This document shows, one piece after another, positions 31,318-42,837 of a DNA stretch of 64,000 nucleotides. This DNA is from Prunus persica (Eukaryota > Streptophyta > Magnoliopsida > Rosales > Rosaceae), in contig NC_034014.1 of assembly GCF_000346465.2 (NCBI RefSeq), positions 1,664,854 through 1,728,853 on the forward strand, in the 5' to 3' direction. The notes beneath the pieces were generated by a model. It had not been told where the DNA came from and made no database searches. It saw only the letters and a list, made by a program, of their open reading frames with translations. Numbering within the stretch: position 1 is the stretch's first letter; each line of letters begins with the position of its first letter. A program made the translations under genes and the position numbers.

Positions 31318-33747
31318 TCAATGATAACTGCGATCACTTTTATTGACATATAATGAGGATGGATTTGGTGGGAAGGAGACTTCAATAGTTCCTTCAAGCA
31401 TCTGTGTGACATTCTTCATGGTGGGTCTTATTGATGGATCCTCTTGAATGCACCAAAACGCGATCATCGCATACTTCTCCATCATCTTGATGTCACCCAT
31501 TTCCTCAACATTATCGTTCTCCAATAACAGGTGTATTGTCTTTTTCTTGTAGCAAGCATAAGCCCAATCAGCTAGTATCATTTGATCTTCGTCCTCTATT
31601 TTTGGTTCATAATGCTTCCTGCAGCAAATTATCTCTAGTAACAACATCCCAAAGCTATAAACATCCACCTTCACTGTGACAGGAGAGCTTTTGAACCATT
31701 CAGGGGCCATATACCCTTTTGGCCCCCTGAATCTAGTAGTTGTTCGAGTTTGATCCGTTTGCAAAAGCTTGGCTACTCCAAAGTCAGCAATTCTTGCAGT
31801 GAAAGAGTCGTCTAGAAGAATGTTTTGAGGCTTAATGTCACAATGTATGATTTGGCTGCTACACTCTTCGTGCAAATACAAGAGCCCTCTTGCAGTTCCT
31901 AAGGCAATTTCCCTTCTTTGATCCCAGCTAGGCATTGACTTTCCAAAGAGGAAGCTTGCTAAAGAGCCATTGGTCATAAACTCATAAACAAGAATTCGGT
32001 GCTGCCCTTCGTTGCAGAATCCTAGTAGCTGGACCAAATTTCTGTGATTCGTTCTGCCAATTGCACTCACTTCAGCTTTGAATTCCAAATCATTTTCTCT
32101 GACCATACTGTCCAATCTTTTTACAGCAACGGATCTTCCATTATCGGATGCTAAAACTCCTTTAAAAACTGTTGCAAAAGCACCACGTCCTAGTTCTTCC
32201 TTGAATCTGTTGGTAGCTTCTTTTAGCTCCATGTAAGTGAAACATTTCAAATTAATGTCGTGAACAACTGGATAAAGTTTACTCACTTTTGCTTGCTTAG
32301 AATAGATGTGAGAAGCAAACAAATAGGTTATTAGAGAAACAATCAAATAGCTTATTATTATCATCAACACTGATCCAACGAGGATCAAAGCTGAATTCTC
32401 TTTCTTTCTTGCACGTGGGACTTCTTGTCTATAAGTAGAATTGTCTATCCGTACTTTGATCAGGGATATCCAGCCAACGCCCTGGTCGATCCTTCCATTT
32501 GAAAGGGGAATTCCCTTCTTCAAACAACCCTCAGTCGCTTTGTCAAAAACGGCAATGGCACAGAAACAATCACTTAGGCAACTTTGCCTGCAAAAATCCT
32601 CATTTACTTTCGGAAAATGCTCATAATCTCCATTAGGCCAATCTGTGTATAGCATCTCTTGAAACCCGAAATGATGTGTTTCTGGTGAGGTTTCATCGCA
32701 ATTTTGGGGAACGAAGTTTTGCTTGCATCCTTTCCGCTCATCATTTGTATCAATGGATGTGTAATTCTGTGGGCACTGGCAAATAATTTGTCCTTCATCC
32801 TCATGTTTACATAAGCTGTTGAAACCACATGCACCACCACCTATTTTTTCCGAAATTGCAGTGCAGATATTTGGAGGTTTGAAGGACACAGTGGACCAAT
32901 TCCTGGTCCCCTTTCCCTCACTTGAGCCATTGCTTTTGGGGTAGATATAGTGCCTCAAAACTCCATCAAAATCAAGAGTTGCTCTCTGGTAGTAATCGTG
33001 CAATGAAACCTCCTTGTTTGATACCATGCTAAGTAGGCTTCCGTTAATGTCTGTAAGGTAAATATAGCCAGACTCATTGAAGATGACTTGAAAGCCAACA
33101 CCCTCAGTTTGGGTTGCCCAGTAACGAAAGTTAGGAGATTCCAATGGAAAATTTGCTGTATAAAGAGCAAGTATCCCCTTAGACTCTAAAGTAAACAGGA
33201 ACCTTCCTTTTGAGTAATTTGTTTTCGTGTAGCTACCGTAGAGTGTGCTGTTTCGGTTTAGAGTCTGGGTTGGTAGGATTGTATCAGTTGGATGATTAAA
33301 ACTCTCCCACAAATTGGTTGAATTTCGGTTGGCCAAAACGAAATTTCCTGAATCAAGCATAGCTGCATAGGCAACCCCAGTAGCAGCAGCCTGCTCAGCA
33401 ATGAACATTTGTGTGCCATTTGCAATATCATTCAGCATAAACTGGCCATCTGCAGTGAGTTCAACTGTAGATCCTTTTTGCACTAGATTGTTGCCATTGG
33501 CTGACCAGACAATACTTCTTTCCGGAATCTTGTTAAACCAGATGGCTAGTATGAAGCCGCCATCATTACCAATCTTTTGGAAACCGAAAGCAAACTCCCC
33601 AGATGGTGAGAGCCAGGAAGTGTCATCATCCTGAGCGGTGAGGGCTGAGCCTAAAGATATGTTATTGTAAGTTTGAGAAGTTGTGTGAAATGGCATCCGA
33701 AGAAGCATAAGTAGAAAGCATAAACAACATGGTAGTTGAAAAGCCAT
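31318..33747 (-). CDS. G-type lectin S-receptor-like Ser/Thr kinase (LECRK/RLK1 type), gene C
   Basis: One open exon encodes 809 residues. Signal peptide about 1-24 (ends TTSQ), lectin 25-188, EGF-like cysteines 295-325, PAN-like cysteines 386-408, membrane helix about 453-477, kinase about 517-792. Catalytic features: loop GRGAFATVF, Lys543, HCD 635-637 (non-RD), DFG 655-657, MAPEW 680-684. It is more diverged from A and B than they are from each other, with a distinct tail (PSSLYVNKSDRSYH). Its promoter region is recognisable again at 49085-49440 next to a dead start codon, and the truncated copy at 43.1-43.8 kb belongs to the same subgroup (MAFELPY start). Expected at the plasma membrane; ligand unknown. 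Confidence 0.94.
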   Translation of the reverse strand: MAFQLPCCLCFLLMLLRMPFHTTSQTYNNISLGSALTAQDDDTSWLSPSGEFAFGFQKIGNDGGFILAIWFNKIPERSIVWSANGNNLVQKGSTVELTADGQFMLNDIANGTQMFIAEQAAATGVAYAAMLDSGNFVLANRNSTNLWESFNHPTDTILPTQTLNRNSTLYGSYTKTNYSKGRFLFTLESKGILALYTANFPLESPNFRYWATQTEGVGFQVIFNESGYIYLTDINGSLLSMVSNKEVSLHDYYQRATLDFDGVLRHYIYPKSNGSSEGKGTRNWSTVSFKPPNICTAISEKIGGGACGFNSLCKHEDEGQIICQCPQNYTSIDTNDERKGCKQNFVPQNCDETSPETHHFGFQEMLYTDWPNGDYEHFPKVNEDFCRQSCLSDCFCAIAVFDKATEGCLKKGIPLSNGRIDQGVGWISLIKVRIDNSTYRQEVPRARKKENSALILVGSVLMIIISYLIVSLITYLFASHIYSKQAKVSKLYPVVHDINLKCFTYMELKEATNRFKEELGRGAFATVFKGVLASDNGRSVAVKRLDSMVRENDLEFKAEVSAIGRTNHRNLVQLLGFCNEGQHRILVYEFMTNGSLASFLFGKSMPSWDQRREIALGTARGLLYLHEECSSQIIHCDIKPQNILLDDSFTARIADFGVAKLLQTDQTRTTTRFRGPKGYMAPEWFKSSPVTVKVDVYSFGMLLLEIICCRKHYEPKIEDEDQMILADWAYACYKKKTIHLLLENDNVEEMGDIKMMEKYAMIAFWCIQEDPSIRPTMKNVTQMLEGTIEVSFPPNPSSLYVNKSDRSYH

Positions 33748-34779
33748 GGTAGGAAGTTAGATGAGTTATCACTGAAACACCATTTCCTTAGTAATGTATA
33801 TGCCAATATTATTAAAATATTTTTCTTTGTCCAGCTTTGCAAATTCACCTATATTCAATCCATTAAAATCATCGAATATATATATACATTAATGTCATCG
33901 ACAATCCATTAAACAGAGACTTGTTTTCATATATCTGGCTTCTCTTACTAATGAAAAAAGTCAGCAGGATTTCTTGGCTCTTCCAATGTGCCAGACAATA
34001 TGTTAACTTAAAGAACAACGTTTGATGTATTTTTATTTGACATCTTAATGGCAATCTCTTGTTTGTGTGTATGCGCCAATCGATGCTTTGTTCGGCAGAT
34101 TGACAAACTCTTGAATTATATTAATGATTTCCTACAATATATAGATGGTGTTGCTTGCTTTGTTTATCTTTCACCGCCCTTGTTAAATTTCTTCACACAA
34201 TGACCTTCGTCAATAAGCGTGTCGTATGATGTATTTTAATACCTTTTAGATGCATATTAAAAATAAAAAAATGGTGCAGAGTCTTTGAGATTTCAGAGGG
34301 TGTTATGGATAGTTCAAAGCTTAAAGGGTCAAGCTATGCTGTCACTAGAACATAAAAAGTCCCAGGAATATTGAGACCTGGGATTATTTGAACAAATCTT
34401 CTGTAAGATTATTTGTACAAATCTTCCTCAGAAAATTAGTCTAGACTGTGAAGTTGAATCTTGAAGCCTTGTCAGGAAAATTATTTATAGAGCAGAAAAT
34501 TTATTACTAATTTCAAAGCAAAAATGTAGGGAATATATTAGAGGCCTAAATTAAAAAGTACCATAATAATAACTGATATAAAACATGGGGAGAAAGTTTA
34601 GCATAAAGCATATAGTAATACTCTAATTAGTTAAAAAAATATTACATTCCAATTTTTGGGTATCGTTAAAAGACCGGAAGGGTTTTTGTTTGTTGGGCCC
34701 ATAAACGTACCGCTTTATAACTCCTACCCACCAAAACGATACGTATAGCTTAATAACTCCTACCCAACAAAACGATGCG
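33748..34779. other. Promoter and upstream DNA of LECRK C
   Basis: 33770-34110 is the promoter segment shared with 49085-49440. No other gene seen. At about 34715-34780 a 34-base word (AACTCCTACCCAMCAAAACG and following) occurs twice in tandem. Confidence 0.5.
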
Positions 34780-35098
34780 TACAGCGTATTCCATTAGGTC
34801 ATCTTCTTCGCGTTTACCACCTGGTGCTGCCCCCGCAAGCTCGTGGAGCAGATCCAGCCAAATCTTCTTCGCTTAGTTTACCACATGGTGCCGCCTAAAG
34901 CTCTTGGAAATGAAGGACTCGCCCAGGCGCCCTGACCCACCCAGGCCACCCCTAGGCGCCGCCTAGGCAAATTTTTCGAACACTAGCAGCATATGCATGT
35001 GTATGATACTAAAAAATTAGTTGGTAGGAAATGGAAGGTGATGAATGATTCTGACACAGAAAATGTACCACATGAATATAAATTAATGCAAAAATATT
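34780..35098. repeat. Dispersed repeat, copy 1 (partner 42838-43121)
   Basis: About 300 bases match 42838-43121 in the same orientation, from AGCGTATTCCATTAGGTC to CCACATGAATATAAA. It is GC-rich in the middle (CCCAGGCGCCC..GCCGCCTAGGC). At the other locus it is joined directly to a broken LECRK, so it marks a rearrangement border. No coding function seen. Confidence 0.7.
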
Positions 35099-35157
35099 TC
35101 CTAGGCAGAGTGATACAGAACTCGTCACCAGGGACGGAGGCAGGCAGAGCTGGAATG

Positions 35158-35469
35158 TGTTGAAGTTTCTATATAATAGTAGATTTCTTGCACACAAAGT
35201 ATATGAGACAAAGTTTTAGAGAGAAAGAGAGAGGGAGAGAATCTGTTTGGCAGATTGTAATCATACACACACGCTGAATTCATTTCTAACAGAACATTCC
35301 TTTTGTACAACAGAGAATATGATCTCAGCCATACAATTTAGTGTCAGCAATATGAGCTGCACACTTGGCATGAGCTAGGACCTATGAGACCTACACTCTA
35401 GAAACAAATCTAAGCCTTACACCTGTCAACTAACAAACTTAAACCAGTAACAGAATTTACATTTCAACA
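35158..35469 (-). repeat. 3' LTR of the Copia element
   Basis: Begins TGTTGAAATG on the minus strand and ends CTTCAACA. The pol stop codon lies inside it. Confidence 0.95.
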
Positions 35470-38400
35470 TTCCCTTCTAAATTGTTAACTGGTTTAACAC
35501 CAAGCAATCCTCTAAGATAGTTAAACCGATCTTTAGACAGAGCTTTAGTGAAAATGTCAGCCACTTGTTCTTCAGACCTGCAGTATCTCAAGTCCACCAC
35601 TCCATCTTGTAAAGCATCTCGGATGAAATGATACCTGCGGTTTATGTGTTTTGTTTTCTGATGAAAAACAGGATTTCTTGTCATTGCAATGGCAGAAGTG
35701 TTGTCCACCATTAATGGAGTTGCATCAGTTTGCAATTCTCTAAAATCCTCTAGAACAAACCTCAACCATATTGCTTGTGTAGTAGCTTCACTTGCACTGA
35801 CATACTCAGCCTCAGCTGTGGAGAGAGCAACACTATATTGCTTGACTGATGCCCAAGAAAATACTCCACTGCCAAAAGAGAAAGCATAGCCAGAGGTGCT
35901 TCTCATGTCATCTTGGCTTCCTCCCCAATCACTATCACAATATCCAATTAGGATGGCTTCTTTTCCTTTCTGATATTCAATACCAAAATCAATGGTGCCT
36001 TGAATATACCTCAGCACTCTCTTGGCCGTTCCATAGTGTTTCTTTGTTGGACAATGCATGAATCTAGCTAATAGGCTAGCTGCAAACATTATGTCTGGTC
36101 TTGTAGCTATCAAATACAATAGACTGCCCACAATCTGTCTGTACTCACTCTCATCTGCAGGATCACTTCCATCATCTTTGCACAATTTTTCAGTTGCCAC
36201 CAAAGGAGTACTGACTGGCTTACAGTGCTTCAGACCAAACTTGTCCAGCAAAGTCAGAGCATACTTCTTTTGATTTATGAAAATGCAGGATTCAGTTTGA
36301 ATCACTGCCATACCAAGGAAATGATATAAAAGGCCTAGATCAGTCATTTCATACCTTCTCATCATTTCAGTCTTGAATTCATCAATTAATTCTTCACTGC
36401 TGCCTGTATACACAATGTCATCAACATAGATTGAGACTATTAGAGTTCCAGAGTCTTCCTTAGTCTTGCAATACAAAGTAGCCTCACTTGTGCTTCTGAC
36501 ATAACCACAGCTAACAAGATAGGCATTGATTTCCTCATACCAGGCCCTTGGAGCCTGTTTCAAACCATACAAGGCTTTCTTCAACTTGTACACTTTGTCT
36601 TCATAGTTTGTAGTTACAAAACCATCCGGTTGATCTACATAGACTTCCTCCTTAAGCACACCATTTAGGAATGCAGACTTGACATCTAACTGGTATAATT
36701 TCCACCCCTTTTGAGCTGCCAAAGCTATGAGAGTTCTAATTGTGTCAAGTCTGGCCACAGGAGCAAAGGTCTCATTGAAGTCGATTCCAGGCTTTTGTGC
36801 ATAGCCTTTGACCACCAGCCTAGCTTTATGCTTCTGTATTGAGCCATCAAGGTTCAATTTGGTCTTATAAACCCATTTCACACCAATCACAGGTTTATCA
36901 CTTGGTCTATCAACTAGTTCCCAAGTCTCATTTTTCTCAATCATTTCCATTTCTGCTTCCATTGCCTTTTACCAAGCTTTATCCTTTGATGCTTCAGCAA
37001 AGTTCTCTGGCTCAATGATGCTCATATTGCATCTAGCATAAATCTCAGTGATGTCTCTAAGCTTTACAGGTGTAGAACTTGGAGAATCACTTGGTGAAGC
37101 AACATTAGTAGCAGCTGTAGTTACTTGAGGTGGACTGGGAATGTCTATCATTGTTTCTTCATGCTCCTCTTCACTACTTCTGGAAGTGTCTTCAGACCTC
37201 ATCTGAACTGTGACAGAATCAACAATTTGTGTGTCCCAATCCCATAGTGAGTTCTCATCAAAGATCACACTTCTAGATGTAGTGATCTTGTTGGTTTGCA
37301 AATTGTACACTTTGTACCGCTTTTCACATTTGCCATAGCCAACAAAAATGCACTTAACAGCTGCATCTTCCAGTTTAGACCTCAACTGATTAGGCACATG
37401 ACAGAAACATATAGAACCAAACACTTTTAAGTGTTTAACCCCAGGCTTTCTTCCACTAAAAGCTTCAAATGGAGTGACATTTTCTAAAGCTTTTGTGGGG
37501 CATCTATTCCGAATATAGACAGCTGTATTCACTGCCTCTCCCCAAAATTTGTATGGTAGTTTCTTCTCTTTCATCATTGTCTTGCTCATCTCAACAATGG
37601 TGCTGTTCTTTCTCTCAGCAACCCCATTTTGCTAAGGTGAATAGGCCACAGTTAGTTGTTTTTCCAACCCAATTTCTTCACAAAACTGCAGAAATTCAGC
37701 AGAGGTATATTCCCCACCTCTGTCACTCCTAAGTTTCTTCAGTTTGTATCCACTTTGTAGTTCTACCATAGCCTTAAATTTCTTGAAAATATTAAAAACT
37801 TCTGACTTGAATTGCATGAAGTACACCCAGCACATTCTGGTGCAGTCATCAATGAAAGTCAAAAAATATTTGTTTCCACCTATTGATGTGGTCTGCATTG
37901 GACCACAAACATCTGAATGAACCAGCTCCAGAGGTAAACTAGCTCTCCAAATTTTCTCTTTACCAAAAGCCTCTCTGTGGGATTTTCCAATTGCACAGTC
38001 TTGGCAAATTCTGTTTGCATTTCCAATTTCAGGCAGACCATAGACCAGCTCCTGTTGTTGTAACAACTTCAGACTCTGCATATTCAAATGGCCAAACCTC
38101 CTATGCCAATACCAAGTGGATTCTTCAATTGTTGCTTTCATAGCCACTGAATTTGCATATTTCAATGACAGTGGGAAGCATCTGTTTCCTGTCATGGAAA
38201 CCTTTGCCAGCAGATTTTCCATTGACCTGTCATCAAATATTTCAACCATAGAATCACCAAAGACAAGATAGTAGCCATGCTCTACCATTTGACCTACACT
38301 GAGTAAGTTTTCATCCAATCCTGGTACAAGCATAACCTCTTTGATATATCTAGGCCCAGCTTTAGTGTCAATCACCAAAGTTCCTTTTCCAGTTGCTTCC

Positions 38401-38795
38401 ACTAAGTCTCCAGTGCCCATTTTTACCTTTGCAGTGACTTTGGTGTCAATATTGACTAGAAGGGATGCTTGTGAAGTCATGTGGTTGCTGCATGCACTGT
38501 CCACATACCACACACCATTATTTTTCACCATTGCAGCAGCATGACAAGCATAGAACATGTTGCCTTCTTCCTCCTTGTGTGATGCATAGTTAGCAGCTTC
38601 TGGTTTTCCCTTGCAGTCTTTGGCTATATGACCAAACCTATCACATTTATAACATTTAGGTTTGCCTTTGAACCAGCAGACACCATAGTGCAATTTGTCA
38701 CAGGTTTTGCAAGGCACCTTTGCTCCCTCAGTCTGACATTCCTTTTTAAAATTGTTTTCAGACTTTGAGTCCCACTTCTTCCCTTTCTGAGATTT
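35457..38795 (-). pseudogene. Copia pol (protease, integrase, RT, RNase H) with two internal stops
   Basis: Reading down from 38795: a CCHC zinc knuckle (CYKCDRFGHIAKDC), protease with WYVDSACSNHMT, the pre-integrase motif WYWHRRFGHL, integrase with FIDDCTRM and SDRGGEY, then RT with [11 protein letters not shown] and the active-site motif YVDD, and RNase H with YCDSDWGG and LSTAEAEY. It ends in the LTR at 35457. A TAG at 37634-37632 (expected CAG in the motif before QNGVAERK) splits integrase, and a TAA at 36971-36969 (expected CAA after AW) separates integrase from RT. Otherwise the frame is continuous and the catalytic residues are intact. Both stops look like C-to-T changes. Confidence 0.92.
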
Positions 38796-39521
38796 TCAAT
38801 TCTTTTTGGATTTGGAACCCCCTGCCTGCCCTGTGTTAGACTGATCTTTAGAGCTCACATTCAAACTAGAGAAAGCCTTCTCAGTCACTCTCTCATTATG
38901 CCTCTGCAGTCTTTGTTCATGAGATTTTAGAGAGCCTATAACCTCTTGAACCCCTATAGTTTCTGTATCTTTTGTCTCCTCTATAACCTCAGCAATGGAA
39001 TCATATTCTCTGGATAAACTAATCAAGAGTTTCTGAACAATTCTCTGTTCAGTTAACTCTTCACCATAAGCCTTCATTTGATTTACTAGCTCAAGTAATT
39101 TAGTGACATATCCAGACAATGATTCATCATCATGCATACGAGTGTATTCAAATTCTCTCCTAAGAGCTTGAAGTTTCACAGATCTTACCTTCTTGTCTCC
39201 TCTGAATTCTTGCTGCAGGATTTCCCATGCTTCCTTGGCTGATTCCTTCAAAGCAATTCTGGGAAAAATATCATCAGAAACTGCATTCTGGATCAGACCC
39301 AATGCCTTAGCATCTTTGGCAATATTTTCTTCCAAAACAAGCCTTTGAGCTGCTGTCAGATCTTCTCCTTCTACCTTCTTCACAGATTGCTCATATCCAT
39401 TCTCAACCAGATCCCACAGCTTGTGAGATTTGAAGATTGTGCACATCTTTATTCTCCAGAAATCGTAGTTGCTTCCATTGAAGATGGGAGCACGAAGCTC
39501 ACTCATGCTAGATCCAGCCAT
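38796..39521 (-). CDS. Copia Gag, ended by a premature stop
   Basis: Starts MAGSSMSELR and has a UBN2/DUF4219-type Gag core (FNGSNYDFWRIKM; EAWEILQQEF; LLISLSREYD). The frame closes at TGA (38798-38796) shortly before the zinc knuckle, which continues in the same frame with KSQKGKKWD. So Gag is about 241 residues and lacks its nucleic-acid-binding knuckle unless the stop is read through. Confidence 0.88.
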   Translation of the reverse strand: MAGSSMSELRAPIFNGSNYDFWRIKMCTIFKSHKLWDLVENGYEQSVKKVEGEDLTAAQRLVLEENIAKDAKALGLIQNAVSDDIFPRIALKESAKEAWEILQQEFRGDKKVRSVKLQALRREFEYTRMHDDESLSGYVTKLLELVNQMKAYGEELTEQRIVQKLLISLSREYDSIAEVIEETKDTETIGVQEVIGSLKSHEQRLQRHNERVTEKAFSSLNVSSKDQSNTGQAGGSKSKKN

Positions 39522-39602
39522 GTGAGACTAGATAATGCTACCTTCAGCTGGATTGATTTCACTACGCCCAGTCTCAGATCAGAACCTTCGCTACTGATAC
39601 CA

Positions 39603-39914
39603 TGTTGAAGTTTCTATATAATAGTAGATTTCTTGCACACAAAGTATATGAGACAAAGTTTTAGAGAGAAAGAGAGAGGGAGAGAATCTGTTTGGCAGAT
39701 TGTAATCATACACACACGCTGAATTCATTTCTAACAGAACATTCCTTTTGTACAACAGAGAATATGATCTCAGCCATACAATTTAGTGTCAGCAATATGA
39801 GCTGCACACTTGGCATGAGCTAGGACCTATGAGACCTACACTCTAGAAACAAATCTAAGCCTTACACCTGTCAACTAACAAACTTAAACCAGTAACAGAA
39901 TTTACATTTCAACA
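39603..39914 (-). repeat. 5' LTR of the Copia element
   Basis: Same 312-base sequence as the other LTR. The primer-binding site follows directly inside (complement of CGCTACTGATACCA at 39589-39602). Confidence 0.95.
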
Positions 39915-40232
39915 GAATGCTGGATAGAAGAGCTAGCTATTCCCTTTCATTATATATATTCTCATGACATTGTTACCGAATTGAAGATACTCATGCTATA
40001 TATTATAAGTAAAATATAGGTGCTGATGGGGTTTGTGATCCGGTGTGGTGGGGAGACAATGCATAAACATCGCTGATATAGTTTTTGGATCCATATCGAA
40101 ATCACGTTGTGACTGATTCAGCTGTGAAGAGGATGAGTGGCTCTTGTCTCCCGAACCGTGTGATATATATTGAGCAGATGCCAAAGGGAAAGAAAGCAAA
40201 CTGAAACACCAAATTGAACAGTCAACTGCAAA

Positions 40233-41072
40233 GTGCAAGACCTTTCTCTTTTCCAAGATTTGCATGATTGTGTTGAGAAGTTTCTTCTGTTGCCACACTT
40301 TCAGAAAACCTTATCCCAGGAGTGTGGAGACAAATGGATCAATGAACTAGTAGATGGATCTTTGAGGCTCCTGGATGTGTGTGGCATCATTAAGGATGCC
40401 CTTTTGCAAACAAAGGAGTGCACACATGAAGTTCAATCCATTATGCGCAAAAGACGAGGAGGTGACATGAGCTTCATGAGTGAGGTTAGAAAATACCTTG
40501 CCTCTAGGAAGGATGTCAAGAAGGCAATGAACAAGGCCGTCAAGGTCAAGGAAAGTTATGGGACCGACAAAAACCATGAAACTCCATCTGTGATCAACAT
40601 GTTGAAAGAGTTGCTGTGTTTGAATCCTTGTTGTCCTTCATAGCTGGTTCGAAATCAAAGTCAAGCAGTTGGTCATTAGTTTCCAAGCTAGTGCAGCCCA
40701 AAAGAGTATCCTGTGAGGGTGAGGAAACTGCAGATACGAATGAACTTGAGAAGGTGGATGCTGCATTGAATTAAGAAATCTGATTACGCAATGCAAGTTG
40801 AGAATGTGCAAATTTGGCTCCAGGATTTGGAGGTGTTAAATTTAATAGATACTTGAAGAATATAGAAAAATCTAGAAGAAATTAGAAAACTCAAGAAAGT
40901 TCACTAACTTTGACAAAGCCAAGTTTTAAGACTCTAGAAAAGTCCTAATAAAAATCTTGTAATAAGGTAATATTATATTATAAAGTAGTGGTGAGAAGAA
41001 GCCAAGTCCACCGACTTGGACAGGCGCTTGATCAAAGCCAGAGTCTCTCTTCTCAACATTTTCAACCATTAG
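40233..41072 (+). pseudogene. DUF241-family gene, truncated pseudogene
   Basis: 40233-40612 encodes LHDCVEKFLLLP, DGSLRLLDVC, RRGGDMSFMSEVRKYLASRK and VKKAMNKAVK, the core of the plant DUF241 family (PF03087), whose role is largely unknown. A +1 shift near 40611 moves the frame to FESLLSFIAGSKSK. Stops follow at AALN, then VENVQIWLQDLEV appears. About 178 bases of foreign AT-rich DNA (40836-41013) precede the family's closing motif RVSLLNIFNH and a stop at 41070-41072. The N-terminal third is missing. Confidence 0.75.
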
Positions 41073-41384
41073 GCATGAAAATCATCCAATTTTGTAGACA
41101 TTGAACAAACATACTTGTATATATATGAAAGAGATGTATGTGTATTTTCTCATAAGATCCAAAACAACACAAAACATATCTGTTCTATGTCTTGCTTTGT
41201 CCATCTTTTTTAATTGTGCAATCCTGATGACAGATTAAACAAAAAGTTAATTCAATTTCCCATGCATAAATAACCCATCAAACAGAATAAACAATACAGT
41301 GATTGAAAAACTTGAGGGTGAATAACTTGAACCATATTTTACTCAAACATCTTATATTAGATTTAAAACAGGGTTGGGTGATCG

Positions 41385-41678
41385 GTGGGTGATTTGCATA
41401 TGACACTGCCAGAGGCACCTATTATTCATAGTGATAATATGTCTGCCTTGGCTCTTAATAATGTCAATCCAGTTTTTCACTCTCGTATTAAACATTTGGA
41501 GATCGATTATCATTTTAATAGAGAACGAGTTCAATGTCGAGATCTGGTTGTGCAATATATTCCCACAGATAATGGTCAGGTTGCAGATATTCTTACCAAC
41601 GGCCTTCATAGTCCAGTGTTCATTCGACATCGTTCCAATCTCAGGCTAGGTCTGAACCCAGCTGAGATTGAGGGGGAA
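41385..41678 (+). pseudogene. Copia RNase H end fragment
   Basis: Encodes HSDNMSALALNNVNPVFHSR, IKHLEIDYHF and QVADILTNGL, the C-terminal RNase H part of a Copia pol different from the full element at 35-40 kb. Everything upstream is missing. It runs into GATTGAGGGGGAA, a polypurine tract, then the LTR. Confidence 0.85.
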
Positions 41679-41908
41679 TGTTAACTGATGTTACTATTGC
41701 CACGTGTCAGTGCTAAGGTGGCTTAGTTGTTAGACTATGTACGTGTTCATTAACTGTATTAACGTGTATTGTTTAGCGTAGATATAAAAGAGACTAATCT
41801 CTCTTCTATTATTCCCCCATTAAGTAAATTTACAATTTCTGAGAATATACGGAGCTTTACTTTTCTCTCTTTCTTCGTCACTTCATCAAATCCTCTCCAT
41901 AGTTAACA
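41679..41908 (+). repeat. Copia LTR (230 bp) following the fragment
   Basis: Starts TGTTAACTGATG and ends CATAGTTAACA, so the ends form TGTTAAC/GTTAACA inverted repeats. A TATA-like TATAAAAG lies at about 41784. The element is 5'-truncated. Similar words (CTTATATTAGATTT..GGTTGGGTGATCGGTGGGTGAT) flank it at 41350-41394 and about 42095-42139. Confidence 0.75.
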
Positions 41909-42240
41909 AGGTGATCATTTCCATTGAATTTATATATTTCCGGGGCAGAGTTATTTTAGAACACGTCTCTAGATCTATGGAGGCAGGCAAGTAGAGCTGC
42001 AATGCTGGATAGAAGAGTTATTGCCTTACTGTTATATACATTCTATGGTTTGTTGTGTAGTTTATCAGATACAGTCACCCCTTTGAAGATGCTCATCTTA
42101 TATTAGATTTTAAATAGGGTTGGGTGATCGGTGGGTGATCAGCTGAAGTGGAGTTGAACCCTGTGGCCTGAGCATAGGCTCTGGGTCACGCGGTTTCTAG
42201 AGTGGAGGGAACAGCCTAAGGCTGGCCTCACAGAGTAATG
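41909..42240. other. Duplicated non-coding DNA
   Basis: 41975-42020 matches the sequence split by the Copia element at 35140-35157 and 39915-39950 (GGAGGCAGGC..AGAGCTG..AATGCTGGATAGAAGAG), so this is an unoccupied paralogue of that site. No gene seen. Confidence 0.55.
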
Positions 42241-42244
42241 ACTA

Positions 42245-42835
42245 CTTCCAAGTATAGCGGCTATACTAACTTTGTAATATATATAATTTTTATTCAATAA
42301 TATGTGTATAATAAATGAATTTTGCGTATCTTATTGAAATTTTTGTAAAAAATATATGTACTAAACATAAAAAATACGTACGTACCTGTATAATATGAGT
42401 ATAGTACATTGCTTTTTAAAAAATGTGAACTTTACTGACTCTTTAAGACGTGTGCAGAACACGGATGTATTATTAAAAAATACGTACGTTATGTATAATA
42501 TATTATTAAACGTGAAAGTGCTAAATTGTTAGTTGCTTTCATCTGTAATTATACGTTTTAATTATTTTTTCTTTAGTGAATAAATAAATATTTTAATTAA
42601 CTTCATAAATTATATTACTTAATAAACGGTAATTATTTTTTACTTTTTTAATTTAATAATATATTTAAATACTAGTTATTCACTGAGTAAATAATAATTA
42701 AAACATAACTACTCTAAAGTAATCAAAAAAGTGAAATCAAGATTGTGCTATTTAAAGGGGATAACCGTGCGGCTATACTTTGAAAATATTCTATTTTAAG
42801 AGTATAGCCGTGCGGCTATACTATTACAATTCTAT
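42245..42835 (-). repeat. Palindrome-bearing repeat, copy 1 (inverted relative to 44960-45420)
   Basis: It holds a full palindrome at 42801-42822 (core TATAGCCGTGCGGCTATA), a half-decayed one at about 42761-42780 and a short form at 42251-42267 (AGTATAGC g GCTATACT). The AT-rich part at 42275-42400 is the reverse complement of 44966-45115. No coding capacity. Class unknown; a non-autonomous transposon is possible. Confidence 0.6.
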
Positions 42836-42837
42836 TT

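Larger units (their letters stand above)
35158..39914 (-). mobile_element. Full-length Ty1/Copia retrotransposon with apparently identical LTRs
   Basis: Target duplication GAATG at 35153-35157 and 39915-39919. LTRs at 35158-35469 and 39603-39914 (312 bp each) show no difference on reading. On the minus strand the 5' LTR is followed by TGGTATCAGTAGCG (primer site like initiator-Met tRNA), then gag, protease, integrase, RT, RNase H, and the purine-rich TTAGAAGGGAA before the 3' LTR. Domain order is Copia type. Insertion must be recent, yet the coding frame has three stops (38798-38796, 37634-37632, 36971-36969). Confidence 0.95.
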
